Of a stretch of DNA of 64,000 bases, positions 42,741 through 55,863 are shown piece after piece. Each line of letters starts with the position of its first letter. Position 1 is the stretch's first letter. The notes beneath the pieces were generated by a model. It did not search any database and was not told where the DNA came from. It worked only from the letters and a program-made list of their open reading frames with translations. A program made the translations under genes and the position numbers. This stretch comes from Diphasiastrum complanatum. Lineage: Eukaryota; Streptophyta; Lycopodiopsida; Lycopodiales; Lycopodiaceae. The DNA lies in NCBI GenBank assembly GCA_029204225.1, contig CM055099.1:40657631-40721630 (forward strand). The letters are read 5' to 3'.

Positions 42741-43216
42741 TTATCTACTTGGAGATGCTTTTAATGTCTTGTTCTTCCAAGTTTGCTTTTCCATAGTGAC
42801 CATTTTGCATACTTTCACTTCATTGGAGGGTTCGACAACAAAATTCAAATGCCTTGGTTCAAAATTTTCTCCTTCAAGACTTCTCAACTCATTTATACAC
42901 TTATTCTCCAAATGCCTACTCTTCCCACGGTAGGAGCTGCACCTTATAATAGGAGTAGTGTGCACCAAATTACTACTACCACAACATCTACATATGACAT
43001 GGACCTTTCTTTTGGCTTTCTTTCATTGATAAGCATTTGTTGTCTTTTCAAAAGACTTAGATCTAGTGTTAGCGCCTTGATATGCGTGTTGATTGTGTGC
43101 ATTTTATCTTTGAACATGTCTTTTATAATGTCTATTGCAAATGCTACAAATTCATAACCACTTGCGACTTGATTATTGATCTTGCTAGGTCTAGAAGTAG
43201 TAGTATCAACGACCAT
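42741..43216 (-). pseudogene. Possible retroelement gag remnant with zinc-knuckle vestige
   Basis: The minus strand reads ASGYEFVAFAIDIIKDMFKD, a Lys-rich helix (INTHIKALTLDLSLLKRQQ), and then in another frame CSSYRGKSRHLENKC followed by INELRSLEGENF. The spacing C-X2-(Y)-X4-H-X4-C is a zinc knuckle with one Cys lost. It resembles gypsy gag C-termini, but it is short and only weakly supported. Confidence 0.35.
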
Positions 43217-44759
43217 ATTAGAAGCTATTATTTGATGTGATATTGCCTCCTAATTAACATAAGGGTACACTCTTAGTTGTGGTAGAGCAAAATAGGCTCT
43301 CATATACCATCTACTACAATTGCTTCTTGAGCTAGTTGAATGCATCTTATGCATCTGTTGCCTTGGCTATAACATCCTCTAGTTTTACTAGCCACTATGG
43401 CCTCATTATGATATCTCAATTGTGTACTATGTTTCAACCCTTGTAACCAATTCATCATTCATGCGAAACTTGCTATATAGTGGTAAGAGCATAAACTTAT
43501 ATTTTCAAATCATGTAAGTGGCGAGCATAGATGGTACTGAAGCAAAAGAACTTATGGTTTTTGAAATAGAAACTTGATTAGTTGGAGATGAAAGATCAGA
43601 GGAGGTTCTTGCATTCAACACAAGGGAAAGAAAATTACATGATACCATGTCTTGTAATGGCAAACTCCTAATCCAAACAAGTTGTAGTTGGCTAAGACTA
43701 CAAAATAGGTGATGGAAAAATAGAGTCTATCAAATAGATGCATCTAAGGAAAGACTATATGCAAAATTGTAGACAGGGGCATCATTTATAAATATATTGA
43801 TCTAGTCTTGGCTTTGTTTGAGGAGTTGGTTGCAATAGGAGCTACAATGAACAGAAGAAGATTTGGTGACCACCTTGCTCGGAAGTCTACCACAATCTTA
43901 TACTTAGCTACTACTTTGGCAAGTCATTTGGATGGTCGACATCAGATTATGTAGTTGCATGATTGCTTCAAGAGGGAACAAGAAGAAAGAAGTCACCAAG
44001 AGAGTTGATTGATTTTTTGTTGCTAGTGAAGGCAAAGATCCTAAAACTATTACAAAATTGTACATTTGCATCAACATTGACTGTAAATTTCTGCATGAAT
44101 TGAGTTGGTGACAAGAAGATAGTGCATCCATTGTCTATTATTCTCAATTAAAGTCACATGTCTCAGTGGTGTATAATCTACAACGATAGTCTTGCTCAAT
44201 CCAAGGCTAGAATCTATGTATTTTTACTATACTACAAGGCACACAAACTACAAGTATAGTCTCCCAATTTCTCAAGATCTCAACAACTCACAAAGAAAAT
44301 TCACCAAGCATTTGCTAAAAGGTAACATACTCAAATAGAAGTTTCATGATACAAGATTACTCTCAGAAGAACAAGCATCTAGACAATGAGGAACTTCCAC
44401 CCTTCATCTTCTTCTTTTTTTCAAGTAGAATCTAAAAGTTTTATATGACTAATTTTTATTAATCTTGTGATCCCATTTTAACCTCCAAATACCTCAAAAA
44501 ATCTCCAGAATATAAAAATTTTGTGACCTACACCTGCTATTTTCCTGAATACAATAAACACTTCTTTTGTAGGACTTTTGGTGTCCTTGGTACCACAATA
44601 ATCCAAGCATATTTTATTTGATTCAATCTCTTTTACAAATGGAAAAAATAGTGGGTGTGAAGGTTTCGTGTTCTATATTCTTGACATTTCTAGTCCTAAC
44701 TCTTGTTGCATTCTGCTTCTGATTGAGCTTTGATTTCTCCTATTTCCTAAAGCTTATTT
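43217..44759. other. AT-rich spacer, no gene seen
   Basis: No supported gene. The stretch probably consists of old retroelement debris. Confidence 0.4.
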
Positions 44760-45465
44760 TTCTTTTCTTTGAATGTCTCAGTAGGTTTTACATCTTTGGA
44801 TATCATCATGGTAGTGTCATTTAGGTTAAATGATCTATATCCATTCGGATTTTGACAATAATCTAGATATATACATTTGCTCTTCTTATCAAGTCTACTC
44901 TTTTAATTTAAGATATGCATTGTCTTACCCATATACATTTAGGTATAGGATAACATGCCTCATACTTGTCCACAACTTCTTTTGAAGTTATCTTATTTAT
45001 TGCCCTAGAAGTTGAGATAGACATATATTGCCATTATTGGGAATTTTTCCTCCTCACCTAAATTGGAATTATTTAGCATAGATCTTACAATCTCCCATGA
45101 GATTCTATTTTTTCTTTGAATGTCTCAATAGGTTTTACATCTTTGGATATCATCATGTTAGTGTCATTCAGGTCTAACGACCTATATCCATTTGGATTTT
45201 GACAATAATCTAGATATATACATTTGCTCTTCTTATCAAGTCTGCTCTTTTAATTTAAGATATGCATTGTCTTACCCATATACATTTAGGTATAGGATAA
45301 CATGTCTCATACTTGTCCACAACTTCTTTTGAAGTTATCTTATTAATTGCACTAGAAGCTGATCTATTTCAAACATATATTGCCATTATTGGGGATTTTT
45401 CTTCCTCACCTAAATTGGAATTATTTAGTATAGATCTTACAATCTCCCATGAGATCCTATTTTTT
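44760..45465 (-). repeat. Tandem duplication (347-bp period) of a copia integrase remnant
   Basis: The segment from GAATGTCTCA at 44771 recurs from 45118, a 347-bp shift, for the whole unit with about 5% differences. On the minus strand each unit encodes LDKKSKCIYLDY and NGYRSFNLNDT, then ISKDVKP. This matches the copia integrase C-terminal pattern LDKKS-KCIFLGY...KGYRLFNP...SRDV. No second copia domain is seen next to it. Confidence 0.75.
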
Positions 45466-46612
<1,147 letters not shown>

Positions 46613-46844
46613 AACCCAAATTTTGCTAAAAAAAACATTGCATTTCATAGAATCTAAACAAAACCACATCCAATTTGATTGCAAAACAAAAGTACGTAAT
46701 TTCGCATCTTCCATTCGATTCCAAAACAAAAGTACATAGTTTCGCATTCATATCTCATGAAAGCTGTTTACAAAACAACAAAATTCTATTCGAAAACATC
46801 ATAGCATATTGTTGAGAGTCTTCCAAAATAAGAGTGTTTGGTGT

Positions 46845-47857
46845 TCACAATGCTTCAAATTCGAACTCACTCAAGCTAACATACCCAGATTGCACATCAT
46901 TTTCACCAAGTCCATCATTTCCACCATCATTCTGTAAAATAGGCTCAAAGGATTTGAGCCCACTAGCCTCGTCCTGCATCTTCAAACCATACAAGTTATC
47001 AGACCTCGGAGCACAAGTTTTAAAATATCGAAAATTTGCATCTTTTGGAAAAAAGATTGCCATCACATCATGCATGGTCACAAGGCTTGGTGCCTTCATA
47101 GCCTTCCAGACTGCAGCAGCTCTCACCATGTCCATTCCTTTTCCCTGGAATGGTGTCACCCATGTGGCTGCTGGATAATACTTGCATGTCCTTAGCATAG
47201 CCAATAAAACTTGAGGAATGGTTGAACTAACTATACTTTTCATATGATAAACTGAAAATATAAATGCTCGCTCAAACAGATTAACAGGGATTAAAGATAC
47301 ACGACTTTTAATCTCAGAAGCACCATATTTAATGTACTCTTCACGAGCTTTATCTATATCACTCTGATCTACACCATACATAACACACTGAAAATGATCC
47401 TTTCCAAAATCCTTCAAACAATATCCAATCATTCCATGCCAAGTATGAATACCCTTTTGCCTCAGGTACCTACACAACACCAAGTTTCCAAGTGGATCTT
47501 CTTTTGTCCAACCCAAATATTGCTTCAACAAGTGATTGACCTTTAGTACAGAAGATGCAAAGCACTTACAAATCATTTGAAAATGCAGATTCATTAGCAT
47601 GCCTCTTCTCTCAAGCCCACATAAACCAACAATGCATTCATTTCTCAAGAATTTCTCAATCACACCTATAAGCTTTGGATCAACATCACAACCAGCAATC
47701 CCCACTTTTTGGGTTTCTCATACCGCTTCACAAGCTTGAAGTCAGCACACTTTTTTACCTTCAATTTCTCATTACCTGTAGGAATTCTAAACTCATCATT
47801 AGCCTGTCCATTGATTCCACACTCCGAAACTCCCTCATTTGCCTGCTTTCGAACCAT
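46845..47857 (-). CDS. Rep-like HUH/HxQ endonuclease protein, one frameshift
   Basis: ATG at 47857 gives a basic 52-residue lead (to KRYEKPKKW). A one-base loss in a G run near 47702 then shifts the frame, which continues from GIAGCDVDPK to a stop at 46845, about 336 residues in all. Rep signatures are a WGI...-type strand, GLERRGM...LHFQ (metal-binding His-X-Gln, about 83-94) and GYCLKD (Tyr-X2-Lys-Asp, Tyr about 146), the order of motifs II and III in Rep nucleases, which nick single-stranded DNA with that Tyr. DHFQCVMYGV, a helical domain and MHDVMAIFF follow. No Walker A motif, hence no SF3 helicase, is present. This pattern resembles Rep proteins of eukaryotic Replitron-type transposons. 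A captured CRESS-virus-like Rep is the alternative. The acidic C-terminus is unassigned. Confidence 0.55.
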
Positions 47858-47902
47858 TGTCAATCTGCCAAACACATCAAAAAGGTGAATCTGTAATCTG
47901 GC

Positions 47903-48010
<108 letters not shown>

Positions 48011-48284
48011 ACTTATCTCATCTAGGGCACTTTCTAAGTAGGGTTATCATCTTTCTTGGTACGCATTGGCATTTGGGTTATTGGGCACAATTGGTGTATA
48101 TTTTACTCACCTCCCTAAGTGTTCACATGATTCCATTCAACAATTTGTCTACAAAGGCCATGTTCAACATATCTTGTTGGCCTCTTCGAAGGTCAAACTA
48201 TACTTCTACAGGGGACATTTTATGAAGCTAGATGTGGTTGACCTTCCTACATGTGGTAAGGCATCGTCATAATGGCATGATTTG

Positions 48285-48660
48285 TAGCCGAAACCTATTA
48301 CATGGGATGTTTTCATGGTTGTGTGTAGCAAATCATTTATTATGGTGGATACTTATGATTACTATAAAAAGTTCATTAAGTACAAAATGGGGACGAAGAA
48401 TTTGAACTCTTATATCCAAGAATTCATGGATTTATGAAATAAAGTTCTATCGTTTGATTCTAAATTGGCACTCTGGCAATTCATCCTAGGTTTTCCGGCT
48501 GATTATTAGAACGAATGTAAGAAAAATGTGCTTCAGACCTTTGATAATGTTGTACGATTTGAAAAACCTTATGATTCCACGGTGGTGACATCCATGAAGC
48601 AATTTCAAGCGAATCCATCAGCATCTAGACCTAACAAAGGCAAGGGGCAAGTTTGAGAGA
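48285..48660 (+). pseudogene. Retrotransposon gag fragment
   Basis: One + strand frame reads MVDTYDYYKKFIKYKMGTK, NSYIQEFMDL (TGA) NKV, LALWQFILGFPADY (TAG) NEC, FDNVVRFEKPYDS and FQANPSASRPNKGKGQV. The pattern is that of a gypsy-type gag with a basic C-terminal linker. The only lesions in the block are TGA at 48435-48437 and TAG at 48507-48509. No zinc knuckle, protease or RT follows. Confidence 0.55.
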
Positions 48661-51030
48661 GAATTCAAAATGAATATTATGAATTTGATCGGATGGGCAT
48701 CATAACCCAAGTGAAAGAAACACTTGTTTTGAAAAAAAACAGTGATAAAGTTCTACCCAGAGCTGAAGAAACCCACAACTTAAGTTATTGAGATGCTGGA
48801 TAATCAGAATAAAAAACTGAAAATTGATGTGATTGATTGTGAGTGTGAATGTTTCTTCGAAAGTACTTCCTTTTTGCCTAGTGATTTATGTACCTTAGGA
48901 TTTGCGCCTTCCCACCACTCTCATGTAATATTTACATTTGCATTGTACGTAGGTCGCATAAACATCTCATCATTTACTACAAATTTTGTGGAGCATTGTG
49001 TATGCTTTTGTCATGTGATTGTGTTATCAAAAATGTTATAGATCATCAAGAGGTATAATAGTCTATTCTCACATTCTGTATCAACCTAATAATAATTTTT
49101 GTTTGCATCTTTGAATGATTCAAACTTGTGAATCTACAGAACCCTATGAACTTTGTTGTGATTCCATCAACACTGAGTTTTGGCATTTCAGAGTTACAAA
49201 AGGTACATTTTTCTCATAGAGCTTTATACTTTAGGCTTCTGTTCTTTTAGCTACATGATTTGTTGCAATTTGAATCTTTACTAAAATAACATGTTCTAAC
49301 TAGTTTGTCTCCAATGTGATTAAGAAATAATGATGTGTTAAACTTCTCTTTTTAGTTCATGTAGAGGGTACACACACACGCGCGCTCATAGTGGAGAGCA
49401 TTTACAACTCCATGTAGATTGAAATGTTATTGATGTTTGTTGGTCACCCTCAATGGTAAATCATTAGGAAGCATTTTATAAAATAAGGTACATGAGCAAC
49501 AACTTTGTTCAAGGATAAGCTACAAGTTTAAGTTTTTGTGAATGACTCCTAAAAGATAAGAGTAGTAATTGTGAAGAATAAAATTGTGATTGTTGATAAC
49601 ATTACATGAAAGGCATGATCTTAACATTATAACATCAAATTTAGTAAATTAACCCATCAAGGAAAGTGGTCGAGTCTTCACTATGATGCAACTATGATTC
49701 AATTAGTAAGCTAAAGTGTAGTGTAGGGATTAATATTACTAATAGAAAATGCAACTAGAGCCACGTGCTTTAATAAGGATAACTGCAATTGAAAGTTCCA
49801 ACATAATCATTTCGATATTCATATGTAACTTAAAAAAAACCACAATCAAAAGCCCAAAGTTTCAACATAATCTTTCAATTAAAAAATAGATTAAACTAAA
49901 TATTTCAATGGAGCCTTTTTGTGTTGTTGTGCATATGAAACAATTTCTCATTTGCTCATTCATTGTCATTTTCAACACTTGGAAAGCTTTCATTTGACTT
50001 GGCCTGCAATTATTTTGATGCAAGTAAATGTCATCTAAGATCCTGGACTGTCTTGACCTTCGAGCTTTGATGAGCAAGTTTTTTCTTTAGCTAGTTGTAG
50101 ATATGTATATGGACAAATATTTTTTGTTGCTTGTTGGAGATAAAGTTAAGTAGGGTAGCATTTGATCATTGTCCTCTCAAACTTGTTTCTTTCTTGCTTC
50201 ATCGCCTCTTTTATCTACTAGCTTTTGAGAATTGGTGTTAGGTGGACATTAGTGCTAACGATATTGTCCTTAACTATTGATTCATCATCTTTTTTTTTAA
50301 GGTTATCTTGGTTTAGATTCGTTGTTGTCTTTGCCACCAATCATTGTGTGGTGTAGGAAATCCTAAAACCATAACACAGTCCCTCCTTAAGCCCAACTCT
50401 TACCAAGTAAACATCAGCAATACTTTTTCCTTTTTCTAGACTATTGCAATGAATCACAATGGTAAAACTAAAAAGGAATGTGGAGCTAGTTGCAAAAAAA
50501 GACCTCATATTTTCTATTTTCAATTTATGTTGACACATGCCAATTGGATGCACCAATCAATGTATCAATTGACAGAATCAAAAATGTCAGCTTAACTTTT
50601 ATGATTTATGAATATACTATAGTTAAGAGAACTATTTATCTTTTATACTTACAATATATGGAGAATCCTTATAAAGAGTTCTTTTAGCCTACATGGCCTT
50701 TTTTTGTGTGAACTTAGCAAACATATTTCTTTTAAACATAAACTTGTTAATAGCCAAATCACTACATAGATAGATATTGCAAAGCCTTTTGACAAGATAG
50801 TGTCAAATGTGTCGTAGTTTAGGTCCTTATCGATTGGAACAAAATCTAAATTTTTCCTTATCAATCCTTGTTGCATCTATATTAAGTAGTACTAGTAATG
50901 TATATCATGTTTTCCTTCTAATGCCCCATATCCGTGGAGGTTATTTATACCTAACAATCACAATGAAGTGGTAGGGAGAAAAGATCTTTTTACGTCCAAG
51001 TTGCATGAACACCTATAGAGGTACATGTAA

Positions 51031-51117
<87 letters not shown>

Positions 51118-52772
51118 CATGGGTTTAATTACATGGCATATCATCCATATGGGAGCTCATCCTACACTTTTAGTGATCATATGCAAGGTCAAGGGTAAGG
51201 TCAAGGGCTGTCTAAGAAAGAGTGATGAAAAGAGTCAAAAGAATTGATTCTTACTAAATTTGACTTTCCAAGAGTACAAAACCATGTGGAGAAGGATTCC
51301 ATTTTGTCAACTAATGAAGTTTTTGTGTGCATGCAGTTTATGTTTGGTGCATCTTTCTATTCACATAGAAATTGTGACTCTCTTATCAAGATATCTCTTG
51401 AAGCCTACCTAAAAGATTTTCTTGAGAAAATTTTTGTCAAAGCTAATGTAGCTAAGCCTTTGTATAGTACTTATGAGGAGAAAAAGGCATATCTTTGTTC
51501 AATTTTGATAAAGCATGGTTGAAAATGTTGCAAATACTTCATTTATGGCTGAATATTATAGCATAAAAATCAAAGTTCATGATATCTTTGCTTCACATGT
51601 CTTTCTTGTTCTTCAATTTTGTGGTCAATTAGTGATATTTTTATTAACTTGATGAAGTTTTATGCGTGTGTTGACAATAGGCAATTTATGCAATTTTGCA
51701 CATTCAGAATTGTTATCTACATGAAGTGGCCAATCATCATGAAATGCATGGAGCCTCTAGATGCACATGTCCAATCTCAAAGAAAATTGGGAATACTTTA
51801 GGAAGTCATGTCAGTTCATAGAGTTTTTGGGTGTTTTTCATTTTTTGAAATAAATGTCTCACCCACCCTCATTGATTAATTTGTATTATGTGACATTATT
51901 GATGTTCTTGAGGTTCATAAGATGTGGTAAAAGAATTACTTGTCTCTTGTGTAGGAGAAGCTTGTCCAAAGCTAATTTGTCTAAATAATTTGTTCACAAT
52001 GGCATAAATATTATTCCTAGACCATTCTTTGATTAGCCTTTAATAATCTAGTTTGTGCGCCAATCACTTATTCTAGCTAGCATCAACTCTCTCTAAAACA
52101 GCCTAGGGCACTCTTTTTGATTCTTGTGGGCAACATAGTTAGTCATCAACGCATGTAGACAAGAAGACCTAATACATTACACATGGGAGGCAACAATATG
52201 AAATCAAACCAAACATTGACATTTGGCAAACTCTTAGATTGTGCATATACACAGGCACAACCAAATATAGATACTTGAGTTTGGATGAGGAATGACATTC
52301 TTCTCTCTACATACAATGCTAGACAAGAAGATTATTTGTGCCTACCCAATCATGAATTGTCTTCCACTACATTACTTCAAGAGTGTCCTACTTACACTTT
52401 TCAAATTGTCTTTGGAGGCATACTCTAACCAAAGTAGTTTTGTTAAATTATTGTGGTATCAATAATGCAAGTGTGTGTTTTTAGGCCTCTCCCACTTGGA
52501 TGTGTTTTCCATGATATACATCCTACTTTCAATCCTTACAGCTTCTTTGGCATCATAAAGTGAAAAACTAATTTTTAATGCTTAGAGTCTTGCTCGCAAA
52601 TAGTTATATCAATTTCGTTAAGCAAACTCAAAGGAAAAACTATAAATTTTAGTTGTGGTTGAGTGCCCCACTTACAAATAAATGTCTTGATTTCAATTAG
52701 TCTACATGCAATGGTGTGCCATGAGACACCAATTGATCTCAATTCTTAGGGATTGTCAAGCATTGCTTTGAC
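48661..52772. other. Long AT-rich spacer, no gene seen
   Basis: About 4 kb with no supported gene. It holds the compound microsatellite at 51035-51114 and a short ACACAC/GCGCGC run at 49372-49386. Short open frames here lack motifs. Confidence 0.45.
51035..51114 (+). repeat. Compound (TG)n(AG)n microsatellite
   Basis: (TG)n from 51035 to 51080 passes directly into (AG)n from 51081 to 51114. Confidence 0.95.
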
Positions 52773-54075
52773 TCACTTGATATGAAATTTCTTAAGTATA
52801 GAAAGAGCATATCTAGATTGACTAATAAATGCATGATCTTGAAAAAGATCTACTTCTAGGCCTAAGATGTAGTGAAGCTCACCTAGATCTTGCATTTTGA
52901 ATTCACTACCAAGAGCACTTTTTGTCTCATCAACAAGTTTCATGCAATTTCCACACAAGATGATATCATCTACATATATGATGAGAATAACAAGATTCTT
53001 ATTTACAAACTTTATGTACAAAGATGGATCGTAGGCACTTAGATTGAATCCAAGTGATAAGAGATATGAATTGAGCCTTGCATACCAAGACCTTGGGGCT
53101 TGCTTGATCCCATAAAGGCTTTTGAACAATAAGCATACTTTGGATTAATCACCATCTTTGATAAAGCCCTCGGGTTGTTCCATATAGAACTCTTCCTCAA
53201 GGTAGCCATTGAGGAAGGAATTAGAGACATCAAGTTGGAATATCCTCCACTTGAAATAGCATGCAATAGAGATTAATCCTTATAGTGACCATCTTGGCCA
53301 CGGGTCCAAAGGTGTCCATAATCAAGGCCATAGTATTTGAGTATATCCTTTGGCATATAGTCTTGCCTTGAACTTGTTGATAGATCCATCATTGTCGTAC
53401 TTCACTCTAAACACCCTATTTTCATCCAATAACATGCTTGTTGATGGGTGGATACACGAGCTCCCAAGTATGATTAGAAATCAAGGCTTCATACTCTTTT
53501 GACATAGCTTTGACATGGAGTGCATCTTGGACATTGCTTGGCTCATCATGAGAGATGAAAAATGAATGATATGAGGTGTCATCCTCCACTTGCTTGCCTT
53601 TTTCCACATATGTGAGCCTCGACCCCTCCACATGTTGAGACTTGATGTTGGATCTTGGAAAAGACCTCTTATGAGACTTAGCAACATTAGAAGCTTCACA
53701 TGGTAGAAGCTCCTTTGATATAGTCTTTGGCAATCCAATAGCTTTCCCATATTTGACCATGGATGTCATGGCTTTGAAATTGGGATGGCCCAATCTCTTA
53801 TGCCACAAATATTCTTTAGAGATTTTGGTCTTGTAGGCAACATCACAAATGTTAGCACTCTCACTAGAATCTAGTTTGTAGAGTCTACCAAATCTAGATC
53901 CTCTAGCCGCTCACCGCATCCTCACTCTTGATGATACATATATCCACATCAAACTTGACATCAAGACCATTGTCAAACAATTGACAACACTAATGAAATT
54001 CTTTGTTAGTTTTGGCACATAAAGCACATCTTTGAGAGATGCTACATCCAAAGGGATATTTCCTATTCCTCGCAA
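52773..54075 (-). pseudogene. Ty1-copia remnant: protease end, pre-integrase fused to RT
   Basis: Read minus from 54075: GIGNIPLDVASLKDVLYVPK and LTKNFISV (protease end), then MWHKRLGHPNFKAMTSMVKY (pre-integrase, about 53800). The same frame then runs straight into DEPSNVQDALHVKAMSKEYE and HTWELVYPP (RT start, about 53540-53440), so the integrase catalytic core is missing. RT continues after frame changes with SLYGIKQAPRSWYARLNSYL (about 53120), IIYVDDIILCG (about 52970) and LGELHYILGLEVD, and stops near 52773. RNase H was not recognised below this. Gag is replaced at 54075 by a gypsy gag. Confidence 0.82.
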
Positions 54076-55165
54076 CTGTTTTTTTGTTTTTCCGGTTTTG
54101 TCTAATATTTCATTTCCTTGCCCACTATGGGTCAATACCAGCACTTCTTCTTTTTCAAGTGGTTCAATGTCGATCAGATTGATGGGAGGTCTCTCTTCCT
54201 CTACTTTGGTTTTTTCTTTTTCTGAAGGAGTGTATCTAGTGTCTCTCTGAAGAAACATCACTGGTCTTGAAGGTCCTGCTCCATTGTTTTGGAAGGTCTG
54301 TGATTGATGGGGCCTGGTATATGGTTTCCAGTGTTCAATGCCTCCTTACGACTCCAACATCTATCCTCTAGATGTCCTGTTTTCTTACAATATGTACAAA
54401 CCATATTTGGACAGTTCCTATTGAGGTGATTGCCTTGACAATGTCGGCATACTAGCGGTGGGAGCATTTCTGTAGTACGCCTTTGTCCAATCATATTCTG
54501 TTGTCACTTAAGAAAATTCACGTTCGAAGCTAGGGTAGATATATTCTCATTCATCATGTCCATGTATCCTTTCAGCGTGGCTTTTACATCATCAATCCCT
54601 GAATTAGATCCAGTGCTCTCATATCCCCTCTCTATAAGTACATTTCTAGCGCATTCCCTCTGAGTTTCTTGGTTGGTCTATATTGGCACATAGGTTTTGT
54701 AAGAGTTTTTTTTTGGAACCGGGTTTGCTTCCCATATATTGCTCTTAAGGTTCAAACTATTTACGGCCTGTGATATTTTAGATGCTTGGGCAATAGCTAT
54801 CTGTGCATTTTTCACTACTATTGCTTTTTCTACTGTTTCATCTATCGACTGGGGATTGCTCTGCCTTACTATCAATTGTAGGTCATTCTTCAATCCTCGC
54901 AGGAAGAAAGTCAGTAGTAATTGTGGTGGTAGTGCTACAGTAGCTCCTACTTGCCTCGAAAGTTCAGTCAATCTTTTCAAATATTGTCTAACTCCCTCTC
55001 CCTCTCCTTGTTGAAGGGATGTCAAAGTGAAGAACAACCCATCAGTAGTTCTATGTGAGGCAAACTCAGTCAGGAATAATCTATGAAAGGTCTCTATATT
55101 TTTTATGGACTCTCCAGGTAGACTGTAGTACCATTTCCTTGCAGTTCTAGTCAAGACAGACACTA
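54076..55165 (-). pseudogene. Ty3-gypsy gag with double zinc knuckle
   Basis: The minus strand reads TRTARKWYYSLPGESIKNIE and FHRLFLTEFASHR, then GEGVRQYLKRLTELSRQV and FLRGLKNDLQLIVRQ (about 55160-54850). This is a Retrotrans_gag-type capsid domain. Two CCHC knuckles follow, CRHCQGNHLNRNC and CTYCKKTGHLEDRC (about 54440-54360). The linker beyond reads TKVEEERPPINLIDIE and ends at the copia junction near 54075. Stops lie near 54675, 54510 and 54258. This lineage differs from the chromoviruses at 11-28 kb, which have one knuckle. Confidence 0.8.
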
Positions 55166-55860
55166 CTGACCTATGTATAACTGTTTATGCATTCAACAAG
55201 ATGAAACCAGTATGCGGAATAAGAATTGACAGCTAACAATTTGACAATAAGACATTCAATAATATTCAAGATAAGAAAATCATATGTATAACATCTATTG
55301 TATTATTAATGAATTTCTTGAGTACTGTTGTGGCAGACCACACAGCGCGTCGACGCGAAAGAATATATTTCTTTCGCGAATCAAAAACCATCGTGCTTAC
55401 TAGCAGACTTTCTGAACATCAGCTAGCTGCACAATGCTCAGCTTACATTGGTATACTACTCCTTTTTTTATAATTAACAACTCAAAGCTGCATATATATA
55501 TGAGTGAGGAAGAGAGAGAACATGATTAGCAGATCAGGGGATTACAAGAACGGCTAATTAGGCACGTCCCAACGGTATCTAGATAGCCTCTGGAGGATGG
55601 CGTCCTCCTTGTACTTTCCCAATCTCCTTTGTACCTTGACTTGTGGAGATCCGCCGCCCCTCGGCCTTCGTGTCTTCTCCTGCCTTTGCCTTCCCAGTGA
55701 GTCACTTTGGGTCCACGAACATTTATCTTCGTGTTTGTGTGGCCTTCAGTCAATGAACATTTGACCATCGTCTTCGGGTCTTCAGTCCTCGAAGCTCCAG
55801 TGTTCATGTCTGGGCAGCTCCCTTGTGTTTCTACGGACTTGAGCTCTAAAGCTAGCAAAG
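55155..55860 (-). repeat. LTR-like copy 1 of a repeat shared with 61.6-62.2 kb
   Basis: Long stretches match 61555-62225: AGACAGACACT(A/G)CTGA, GCATTCAAC(A/G)A, CC(A/G)(G/A)T(A/G)TGCGGAAT, CAGACCACACAGCGC(G/A)T, and at the far end GCTAGCAA(A/G)GCTTTG. Size and ends fit an LTR of a copia family of about 700 bp. It lies between a gypsy gag and a copia RT fragment and may be a solo or truncated LTR. Confidence 0.55.
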
Positions 55861-55863
55861 CTT

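Noticed and set aside
48793-51801. Short open frames in the 48.7-52.7 kb spacer as small host genes.
   Set aside because: Each is under about 95 codons in AT-rich DNA, without motifs, repeats of the frame elsewhere, or splice-linked partners.
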